Assembly (NCBI RefSeq): GCF_000003195.3
Contig: NC_012872.2
Location: 59,005,695-59,069,694 of the forward strand
DNA length: 64,000 nt
Direction: 5' to 3'
Source of the DNA: Sorghum bicolor
Taxonomy: Eukaryota; Streptophyta; Magnoliopsida; Poales; Poaceae
The stretch's first letter is position 1, and every line of letters begins with the position of its first letter. Both the position numbers and the translations under genes were made by a program. Positions 10,253-22,200 of this stretch are shown one piece after another. The notes under the pieces were generated by a model. It saw only the letters and a list, made by a program, of their open reading frames with translations. It was not told where the DNA came from and ran no database searches.

Positions 10253-13200
10253 ATGGACGCCGGCGGAGACGGGGACGGGGACGGCGCCGGGAAGGCGACG
10301 CAGGAGGCCCCCGCCGAGGCCACGACCCCGCCTCCGGCGCCAGTGGCGGCCCCGGTCCCGGTTTCGGCCTCTGCGACTGGGGCGGGCGCGGGGACCTCGG
10401 GGTCGGGGGAGAAGCCGGTGAAGCGGATGATGAAAACCCCCTACCAGCTTGAGGTTTTGGAGAAGACCTATGCGGGTTCGTGGATTTCGATGAATTCATT
10501 CGAGTGTTTTTTCCCCTGATTTTTTTGGGGGTGTTTTTTTTTAATCGATTGAGCATTTCTGAGGGTTTTGGTTTGCTGCAGCGGAGCAGTACCCGTCGGA
10601 AGCTATGCGGCTGGAGCTGTCGGCCAAAATAGGGCTGTCGGACAGGCAGCTGCAGATGTGGTTCTGCCACCGCCGCCTCAAGGATCGCAAGCCACCGACG
10701 AAGCGGCAACGGCGGGAGGAAGAGTCCGCACTAGCACCAGTGATGCCTCCACCGCCAGTGTTGCCGGCACCTGTGTCTGTGATGCCACTGGCAAGCAGTG
10801 ACCTCATGGTGGGTGCTCCTGGGCCGTACGATGAGCCGTTACATCCAGTTCACTCGCGAAGGGGTGCTGGGCGGTCCTCAGCAGTCCCCAGGATCTCCAT
10901 GCCGGATATTGGGAGGAGGTATTACGAGCCAACTCCAATTATGATAGCGCCGGCTATCCCGTCGATGCAGCTCACACAATCTGAGCTCCGTGTGATTAAT
11001 TCTGTGGAGTCACAGCTTGGGGAACCATTGAGGGAGGATGGTCCAGCGCTTGGCGTTGAATTTGATCCCCTTCCTCCTGGCGCCTTTGGTGCACCGATTG
11101 GTATGCATATTGAAATCTGAAGTCATTGTGTTTTAAGCCAAGGTTTAAGCTAGTGAACGCACAAGGTGGCCAGTCTGCGGAAATGTTCATGCTTTTCATA
11201 TGCCCTGGCTGAATTCTTATTGATTTTGCAAACACTTTTTTAAATTATCTGACTTCAAAAGCCACTAATCGTCTTTGTTCCTTTGCTTATATGGTAAAAG
11301 AACCATGTAATTGATTTTAGTCAGTCTTTTTATATCCGAGTAAGTAGATTGATCCAATATGGTTGGAGAGGCGAATTTAATGATACATGTATATGGTACT
11401 AGTATATGTTATCAGTATGCTGGAGTAGATAATACGGCGACGGATATGAATGACTGATTGATGAAAAATTTAGATGGGGAGCAAGCGTGAAAATCCCACA
11501 GGTCTATTACTCGTAAGAGACCGTCCTTGGATTAAGAGTTATTAAACTAGCATTCTTTCTATAGATGAGCGTTGAGCTGAATATTATTTCTGAATGTGAG
11601 GGATCACCAAGTAAAATTTGCACATCATAAGGTCTCATTGAGCACAACCATGTTTTACTTCCTACTATAAAACTGAGATCCATAATCTCTATTATAATAT
11701 GCAACTATTCTATCCCTATTAACACGCTTGGCCCATTCTAGCCCTTAGCCCCTTATTTATGAGTTACCTTGTACTTATACTATTATATAGAATATTAGAA
11801 TTCTTTTAATATTATCTGTCCTGTTTAGTAATCGTCTTTGTTGTACATTAGCTTGGCATTTTCTTCCTGCTGCGCACCTGAAGTGCCTAAAAATCTCAAT
11901 TTCTACATTTCATTTTGGGAAATGCTTCACATATGTCCCATCTGTGCAACTCTGTCACAACTACTACTTCTAATCCCAAATATAAGTCCATGGACTTGGG
12001 CACAAGAGTCAAGGTAACGCATACCCCACCAATTATTGCTAAAAGTTAAGGTGGCTGGCAAGTTTATTGCATTGTTTAGGGTGCTAAGCATGTGCAGACA
12101 TAGAAGATTGAAGCAAAAGGCTGCATTGGAATTGTCATGGATAAATTAGGTGCATTTGGAAGAATGCTAGATGGACTTGAACTTGGTATTCGAGGGAGTA
12201 GGTGTTTTAGTCCCTTTGGTTTAGAAGTAAAAAACAACCTAACTGAGTTGAACAATTTGATCTTTTGGTTGAAAAAGGGTTGTACGAATGGTTTCTGTAG
12301 ACACCAGATAGCAGTTTTTTTCCCTTTTCTAGTACACTTCCTTTTAGTGCTTAATGATGAGTTCCCTTGTTTCTCTATTCAATTACTTGCTTTTTCTTAT
12401 GCTGTGTGAATCTTCTGTATTATATTCCCTATCCGCACTTCATTAGATGTGGCATAGGACGAAATTTGGAGCCTATTTGTGTTTGCTTAAGCTCCTGGTT
12501 TCTCGCCAAATTTGGAGTTTGTGGGTTAAACTAAATTGGTTTAAGTCTCTGTTTTTAGTCTAAAATAGGAACAAAATGCCTCACCGACCCACCCAAACCC
12601 CTCAAACTACTCCAGCTCCAGCTCCACAAACTCATGGAAATCGTAGAGCTAGGGATACCCAGCTTCACGAATTCTTGGAGCTGGAGCTCTCCCAAAGAGA
12701 CCCATCAAGTGACAGCATGTATGCTGACTGCCTGGTGTTATGTTCAGCTGGTATTGAGTCTATAGTCAGGCCCAATTTAGTTTTAGGGCAGAGTGGAGCA
12801 GTGCAGCAGCTCCATACATTTGTGTCATATGGAGCGAGGGAGGGATTAGATTGGAGACAGTTGCGCTAGTGCCTCCCTCACTCCCAAGAGGAAGAATCAT
12901 GCCCCAAATGTCGTCTTGCACATCCAGTTGCGACATTGTAATCTGGTCAGTGAACGGTGGCTGCCACTAACATCTACTGCAAAGTGGCAAGTGGCAACTG
13001 AAAATATGACAGATTGCTGGGCCTTTTATGTCTAACTGGTCTACCTGGGCTTTAGGTGAGGCCCAATTAGTATTAGGGCATGGGAGAGCGGTGTAAACTT
13101 TGCATCAACCACCTTAGAAATAGTGCCCTGCGCCACCTCCTGTGCTATAATATTTTCATTGCACATCAGAAGACAAGGAGGGATCTGAAGGGAGGCAGCA

Positions 13201-16200
13201 AGGCGAGTGCTGCCTCAACTAGATCCGTCTCCCATAGTTCTTCGCCATCCATGTTGGTTCTTTCCGAGAGCAAGGGAGGGTACTTACTGGGATGCGAAAG
13301 GGACAACATCATGGCAACGGTAGGGCTGTACTAGGGTTTGGCTCAGGCCCTTCTACTTTCTCTCCCCTGCGCTCTAGATCCCATTTATTTTTCCATATGT
13401 CCTGCCATCAGGTCTGGAAGCAAGCCACTGAATGAGCTAAGGCTAGTCGACGACTACTTACCACACCCAACTTGACATGGAAGTTTACTATGTAGCATCA
13501 ATGTTCTAGGACCAGGCTACGGGTAGATAAAACATTGCCATATATCTCTAGATCCAGTTTGTGGTATTTGAGTTGATTATATTTAGGGGGAATGGGCCAT
13601 ATATCTCTAGATCCAATAGACGTGAATTGAGTTGATTATGTTTAGGGGGAATTGGAAAATAGTGTGGATGAGAATTTTGTTGCTTTTGTATGGTCCCATA
13701 TATCTATAATCCAATCATACTAGATCTCACCAAAGTTTGATCTGGATGACATCACCTTGAGAAGGATTGGCACTGGAGCACACCCCCTTAACATTTTACA
13801 AACAAAATATTAGATGAGCATTTGCTAAATGGCATGCGTCTAAGTCTTGTATAGGTTTCTTTATTTGGTGAATAGAAGTTCTTATATGGGGATTCTATTA
13901 ATAGCATCTGTGCACTTACCAATACAAGTTCTAATTATTGAAAATCTTTTCCTGTGTATTTTCTGGCAGTTCCAGAGCAACAAAAGCAGCCTGTGCGATC
14001 TTATGATACAAAGATATTTTCTAGGCATGATCAAAAGCTCTTAAAGGTATATCTGTAGGAAACTTTAAATGTAAGTTTGTATCTCTTATATGTATCTGTG
14101 GTGGATTTGTGCCATTGCATAAACTGGGTTTTTGATTTGAATGTGCTTACCTTTTGAAGTGAAATTGCATCAGTGCTCAGTGGTGCTAAAATGATGGTGG
14201 TGTGAGGTCTATTTAATTTATCTCCTATATGTGATGTGATTATGAGTAATTAAGGTTGCTGTGCTGATTCATTAGCCCTAAACTTCGATTGTGCCCTACT
14301 CAAATGAGTGCGTGTGCATCATACCTTGTGGTGATTGCTAAGTCAGTTCAGAACAGGGCATGGATTTCTATCTTTTAAATGGTAAGAATGCCTAGGAAGA
14401 TTCAAAATCGTAAATCATGTTTTACCAGTTTTGTGAACACCCCTTCACTACATCTGCCAAAGTGGTCAAGGCTACTGAGAATTTGGTGACTTGGTTGCAA
14501 CAAATATTGGCATGGCATGATTATCATGTAGTACTTGGTGGGCACCTTTTTCTCTGCATTAGTTCTGCACATCAAGCTATGCATGGATGGTTATGTTTCC
14601 TATGATTGTAGTTACAGAAGAGCTACTTATCTTTACAAGTGTTATCCCTTTAGCATATATCTCTACTTTGGTCAGTATTCATGCTACAAACTTTGTTCCC
14701 CTAATGATATTTGCAGCAATCTATATTCTTAGGTTTCTGGGTAAGACTACTCTCTATGCCATACTTACCATACTAAGGGTTCCATGATCCTCTTTTGTTT
14801 CCTAAGTATCACATTTTTAATCTCCTGTTCTTTCTTTTTTCCCCTAGGCTTCAGCATTTTTACCTACCATGGAATCCCCATTTGTTCCAAACTCATTTAC
14901 TGGGAAGAGAAAATCAACGGTTGGTAATACACCTATAGTTCAACCTCATGTTGGATCACGGGCTGTCCATGAGTATCAGTTCCTTCCTGAGCAACCAAGT
15001 GATACATATGAGAGGGCAAGCCGATCTCATTACTATGATACTCCAGTGGAAGTTTCAAATTCTAGGATATCTTCTCTCACATCAGGATCACAGCTTCTCC
15101 ATGGATCTGAGGCGGCTGCGCCTAGTTATGCTTTTCAAGGCCACACATCTGGTTCTAGCCTGATGCCCCAGCCCAGCAGGTCTCAGGTGTTTCCAGGAGC
15201 ACCAGCAGATTATGAGACGACCCAGTCTAATAGCAACCTTAATTCTGTTCCTGTTGAAGGCCAGTTTGATATTTCTCAGGTTGCTGCATTTGAAAACCCA
15301 CTTGTATCATCTGAAAGAAGAGCTTATCATGATGAAGATACTTCTCGAGTGGAAAGAAAACGAAAAGTATGATTTCTTTGAGTTCATGAGTTCATATACG
15401 CATCTTGCCCTTCAGCTTTATAGTCGTATACATATTAAATTTGTCTGGGATTTTCTTCAGCATAATGAAGAAGCAAAGATTGCAAAGGAAGTTGAAGCTC
15501 ACGAAAGACGAATTAGAAAGGAGCTTGAGAAACAAGATATCTTGAATAGAAAGGTATTACCGGTTCTATATAATTGTAGATATGTCTTCCTCGTTAAATT
15601 CACTTACAATGTGATGTTTGTGCAGAGAGAGGAGCAAAGGCGCAAGGAAATGGAGAGACTTGACCGCGAGAGAAGAAAAGAAGAGGAGAGATTACTGCGG
15701 GAGAGACAGAGAGAAGAAGAGAGGTTCCAAAGAGAGCAAAGGCGTGAACATGAGCGTATGGAGAAGCTTTTGCAGAAGCAATCTAGACGAGTTAGTTTTC
15801 TGGTTCTTAGAATGCTAACTGTAAACGTAGTGTATTAAATAGCTTATTCCTTCTGCCTACACCTGTGCAGGCAGAGAAACAAAGGCAAAAGGAGGAACTC
15901 CGAAAAGAGAAAGAAGCAGCAAGGCAAAAGGCGGCCAATGAAAGGGCTACTGCACGCAGAATTGCACGGGAGTATATGGAACTGGTGGAAGATGAGCGTT
16001 TGGAACTAATGGAATTAGCTGCACAAAACAAAGGCTTGCCCTCAATGTTGCATCTTGACAGTGACACATTGCAGCAGCTTGATTCTTTTCGAGGTATGTT
16101 ACATATTCGTCTAGTTTAGTTCCAAACTCCTTAATATAATATATACTCTTTAAGAAGTAACATTTCACTTCTATTGACTTCATTGGGCAAAATTCCAGTT

Positions 16201-19200
16201 TCCTGTGTATCCACTAACAGAGGGTAACTAAGACATGGAAATAGACGTAGACTAACAATTCATTGTATCTATAGTCTTTTATGTTACAAGCCTGTTGAAT
16301 TTCTAGGTAAGAATCTGAGCATTGAAGAATGCTTTATTCCTACTGCTTTAGGTCACCACATGTGCATTCAAAATAGAGCACTTTTTAACAGGAGGATTTT
16401 TGGGCTTGTTTGGATCTCAAGTTATGCCTTGGATGGTTTTCAGGATAATGATAAGATTTTTTTTTCTAAAAAGTAAGAAAAAAGTTAGCAGGATTTCTAA
16501 AAAGCTCCGGGCAGATGGCAGGGCTTCATAAAAACACAATGATTTCGATGGTTCCAAAGTGTTCAAACCCCTAAGATGATAATGTAATTCAAACCTTGAC
16601 GTGCTTATCCATTGGCCTACTCAAACCTCATTAATTCTAGCCCATGGGCCCACAAAGGACGTCCCTCCAAGTTGCTGGGAGAGGTTTTGCATGCCAATTT
16701 TCTGCAATTGAAAAATGGACTCACTCATTTGACATGTACTGTTTTTTAAGGCATTATTATCAAAGGAACAGACATGTGACAGTATGATAGCTTGTTTGGT
16801 TTTAGGCTTTACTTCTGACATTGGAAGCCTAACTGCATATTTGAACTTGCATGTTTTTTTATTTTTTTATTCTCCTTTTCCAGGCATGCTAAGTCAATTT
16901 CCTCCTACAACGGTGAGACTGAAGTTGCCATTTTCTATAAAGCCTTGGACTGGATCTGAGGATAATGTTGGAAAGCTTTTGATGGTAATGCTGTATTCAT
17001 CTTACAGTCTTACTCTTTTCTTTTTATTATTTGGACATTTCTTAAGAGATTGAGATCCTAAACATATCTTGGTTAGGCCTTGTTTAGTTCCTCATGTGAA
17101 AAATTTTCGGATACTGTAGCACTTTTGTTTTTATTTGGCAAATATTGTTCAATCATAGACTAACTAGGCTCAAAAGATTCGTCTTGCAAATTACACACAA
17201 ATTGTGTAATTAGTTATTTATTTTATCTATATTTAGTGCTTCATGTATTTGCCGAAAGATTCGATGTGATGGGGAATCTTGAAAAGTTTTTGGGTTTTGG
17301 GGTGAACTAAACAAGGCCTTAGTATTGTTAGCAAAGATTTTAAGGTTGCCTTGATTCATAAATGGTCACACTATATTCATGGGGACATCGTTCCTAAGAA
17401 ACATTAACTGTGAAGGTCGCTGTCATCTCCATTGTTCAAAGGCTAGTAAGGCAGGGTGTGTGTTGGGTTTTTGTAGGGGGAGACTTCTTGACACCTCCCT
17501 TGTTTTCCTGTACATTTTGTATGGCCCCTTTCTCATTCTTAATGAAATGGCACACAGTTCCCCTGTGTCGTTCGAGAATAAAGAAGTTCCTAAGAAACAT
17601 TAAATTACAACTGAACTGTTCTGTTTCTTTTATTTATAAAGATGCTTTGCTCATGTCTGTTTATCTTCCCTTATGCTTCTCTCTACTCTCTAGTACACAT
17701 GTATAAATGTTTTAATACATTGGCATCAATTCTACTTCCTCCGCCCACGAAAGAATCAATTCGTAGAGCTGTCCTAAGTCAAACGTTTTAAACTTTGACC
17801 AAATTTCTAGAAAAAAATGCTAAGATTTATGGTATCAAATTAGTATCTTTACATTTATCATAGAATATATTTTCATAAGATGCGCATTTACTCTTTTCTA
17901 TAAAGTTAGTCAACCTTAAAAAAGTTTGACTGGCATGGATTCTAGGAATTGATTCATTCCTGGACGGAGGGAGTATGTTTGTCTATGTACTATAGTATGT
18001 ATGGTGTTCGCACAACTTCATCTCAAGAGACATTTTTGCTAACTGAATTGCAGGTGTGGAAATTCTTCATTACTTTTACTGATGTTCTGGGTCTTTGTCC
18101 AGTTACACTTGATGAGTTTGTTCAGTCTCTTCATGATTATGTAAGTCCCTTTTTCCTCTGGACTTCTGTATGTTTTTTATTTCTTTTTCTTTTGCTGGTA
18201 GAGTAATGGTAAAGGGAGGAAAATTGCATAAATAGATATGTATGGTTATGTTCTTCACACTTTCTGAGTGGTAAAGATCAGGCACAAAGAAAGACACGTG
18301 GATGATTGATCAAAGATTCAAAGGTTATCTCTGGCTTGGGGCAACAAATGAATAAATATTAAATTGGACAGGAGTGGATACACAGCTATCCTGCGTGTTC
18401 GAGAAAATTGAACAGGAGTGACCTGTGACCACAATCCTTATGTTTGTCTTAGTTCCTACTAGTGGTCCTATAACATTTCTTATGTCAGATTTGATGTTCC
18501 TTGTTTTTGCGTCCTACGAGCGCATTTATCTGTACTGCCATTAAAGTTTTAATTCATAATATATCAATTTAAAATTTTAACTTCGTATATATTATTGAAT
18601 ATCATAAATGAAGCTTGGATCTCAGTGGTCATGCAAAGCTGAAACAATTTCAAGTTCATTCATGAATTTGGTTGACTCAGAATATGCAAGGGAAAGCTTT
18701 TTCTTAGTATTTTTTTGTTTGATCTCATTAGGGTTCTTTGCTCCATTTAACTAGGTGCTACATAACTAAAACCATGGTACACTGAAGGTATTATTGCCAG
18801 TGTGTTTATTATCTTATCTACAACCTTTTTGATACTGGGAGATGTCAGCTGATTTGGGTATTAGCTGGTGTCCACGCAATGCTGTACTGTTATATATTCT
18901 TTATAAAACTTTTGTATCCTTGGAAAAATTAGTCACTAGGCTTGGAAGCTAGCATCTTCTGAAGCAATATACTTATAATCTACAATCTTTTTTCTTATAT
19001 TTGTCTTACCCTAAATTGTTATCTTTTTATAGGATTCAAGGTTGTTGGGGGAACTGCATGTTGCTCTGCTGAAATCCATTATAAAGGATATTGAGGATGT
19101 TGCTAGAACTCAATCAATTGCACTGGGGGTAAATCCAGGTGGCCATCCACAAATTGTTGAAGGGGTGGGTATATAATTGTACATGCATACTTGATGTTAA

Positions 19201-22200
19201 TTTCAAATATTACATTCATTTTCTTTTCATCCTGTCCATTTCTGTTTTTTTAATATATTCTTGAAAAATCATGTTTTCTTCTGGTAGGCATATGCCTGGG
19301 GATTCAATATACGTAGCTGGCAACGCCATCTTAATCTTCTTACATGGCCTGAGATATTAAGACAGTTTGCTTTATCTGCTGGTTTCGGACCCCAATTAAA
19401 GAAAAGGACGGTAGAAGATTCTTACTATCGTAACGATAATGAGGTCTGTGCTCCTATACATCCCACCTGCCTTGATGATTTCAGTTAAAAGTATCTCCTA
19501 ATATTATGTATTTCTCACTTGAATCAATTAAGATATTTGAATTCTGTTATAAGTTTCTCCTTAACTGATACAGTACCTTGTAAACAAATGGTCAAGTGAT
19601 ACTTATGAAATTCAAAATAACCTCCTGAATGATGCCAGCAACTTACCATTAATACTTAGGCTGTGTCTTATTTTGTTTGAGGCCCTTCCAAATTTTAACC
19701 TACATCAGTTGCATCAGTTTATGCTACTAAATGATCATGAGTCTGGTAAATTGCTATGAAGAAATGATGAGTATTAATCACAAATATAGATTGATTTTAA
19801 AGATAACCAGTTTGCTTGTTTCTATTGATTAGGCTGAAGGTCAAAAGTCAACTGAAAAAGTACTGAAATAATGGAATTCTCATGAAAAATTAAACATATA
19901 TCTGAGCCATGTGTATAAAATATTAGTTCTCAGAAGCGATCTTTAGTGAGTTTACACCAAATTCTCAGTTTTCTGCATGACAAGAAAAAAACATATAAAA
20001 GTATTCTCACAAGGTCGACGCAAAATTTGTTGCAGGGTCATGATGGTGAGAATGTTATATCGACACTTCGAAATGGTTCAGCAGCTGTGAATGCTGCTGC
20101 TAAGATGAAGGAAAGAGGTTACACCAATCGACGTAGATCCCGCCACCGTCTCACTCCTGGAACTGTAAAATTTGCCGCTTTCCATGTGCTTTCTCTTGAA
20201 GGGAGTAAAGGTCTCACAATATTGGAAGTAGCAGAAAAAATTCAGGTACATACACATATATGTATCTTTAATTCCTGTCCCTCTTAAGTGGCTATCTTTG
20301 ATTTTGTAAGCTGACTATTTTCCTGTTCAGAAATCTGGATTGAGAGACCTCACAACAAGCAAGACACCTGAGGCATCCATAGCTGCCGCCTTGTCTAGGG
20401 ACGCAAAACTTTTTGAGAGAACTGCTCCTTCAACATATTGTGTGAAGTCGCCTTATAGAAAAGATCCAGCTGATTCTGAAGCCGTGTTGTCAGCAGCACG
20501 TGAAAAAATTAGGGCTTTTCAGAATGTGCTTTCTGACTCTGAAGCTGAAAAGGAGGCAGATGAAGCTGAGAGGGATGATGATTCTGAATGTGATGATGCT
20601 GATGATGACCCTGATGGTGATGATGTGAATACTGAGGTGGAAGATGACAAGGATCCTCCTCTTGCTGTCAAGGCACAAGATGAAGTACCGAGTACAACTA
20701 CAGTTATTGGCATAAGGTCTGAGTTAGATAGTGTGGGTAATGCATTGAACTCATCAAGTAGTTTTACTAAGTCAGCAAAAGGCACTCCTCTCCCTTCTTT
20801 AGGCAAGTCCGATGCAGCAGATACTTCTAATGATTCACCTCTTGGAGGCTCATCAGCTAATCATGAAGTAGCCCCTGGTGATTCTGAAAATACGCAAATT
20901 GATGAAAGCAATCAAGTTGAGCCTTGGGTACGTGCACTAGCAGAAGGTGACTACTGTGATCTTAGTGTTGAAGAACGCCTTAACGCATTGGTTGCCCTCG
21001 TTGGTGTTGCCACTGAAGGGAACTCTATTCGTGGTGTACTTGAGGTATTTATTATGATCTTGCTAAACTACTCTTCTATCTTGTCATTCCTCAATGGGAG
21101 ACATCTGATCAAGAGTCTTGCAGGAACGTTTGGAGTTAGCAAATGCCTTAAAGAAGCAAATGTGGGCAGAAGCGCAACTTGACAAGAGGCGTTCCAAGGA
21201 AGAATTTGCTAGCAGAGTACAATATAACTCTGACATGGGTTTGAAGGCTGATTTATATCAAGAAAACAATGCTACAGAGAATGATGGACATGTTGGGACA
21301 ATGAACAGTTGTGAGATGCTTGATCAGCATAATCAGGGTAATTTTGGCAGTATGGCTTATGAGAGAAATGGCATAGGCCAGGAAATCCTTGCAACCCCAG
21401 ATACTTCATATGTTCAGCAGTATGCTTATGCTGATAAAACACGATCTCAGTTGAAATCGTACATTGGTCACCGCGCAGAACAGCTCTATGTTTACAGATC
21501 CCTGCCCCTAGGTCAGGATCGGAGGCGAAACAGGTATTGGCAGTTTACAACTTCAGCATCACCAAATGACCCTGGCTCAGGAAGAATCTTTTTTGAATCC
21601 AAAGATGGATGTTGGAGAGTTATCGACTCAGAGGAGGTAAAGTGTTAATTTATACTTATTAGATTCTACATTTCTACTTTAATCATTTTACTGTACTAAA
21701 AAGCTCAAGTCAGATTTCAAATCGTGCTATTTGCTGGATAATATGTTTGCTAGCATCAGGCTACCAGTCATGTACATTATATTTTTTTAAAATGTCATGT
21801 GCTAATCCACCTGTGAAGATGTTAGTGATCAGTTCTGGAATTGCCAGTACTAATTTTTCTGTATAAATCTGGCCACTTACTGCTGACTTGCTTGGTCCAA
21901 TTTATGACTGGCAAATGGTTACAAATAGCAGTGTGCTTCACACTAAAAAAATATTGGGATTTTACCATCAGATTGCCGGGGCGTTTAGGTTGGCCCGCCT
22001 TTCTGTTCTCATTGTTTTCAGGACCTTCTTGGTTCTAGTCTATTTTTTTGGTTTCTGTGTTGTGCTTTGCTGCCTGTAAGTATGATGGTGTTCTGTGTGT
22101 TTGTGTTGTTTTTTTGCAAGACCGATCCTTTATTCCTTCTTAATACAATGATAATGATGCAAATATGTTTAAAGTAATATTTGGATTAATTTCAACTATT

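Noticed and set aside
13080..13334. 84-codon frame in RLT intron 2, present in both copies
   Set aside because: It lies in an intron, has no signature and shows the same level of change as surrounding non-coding sequence.
20490..20806. Antisense frames over RLT exon 13
   Set aside because: They arise opposite the acidic GAT/GAA-rich codons of the real exon.
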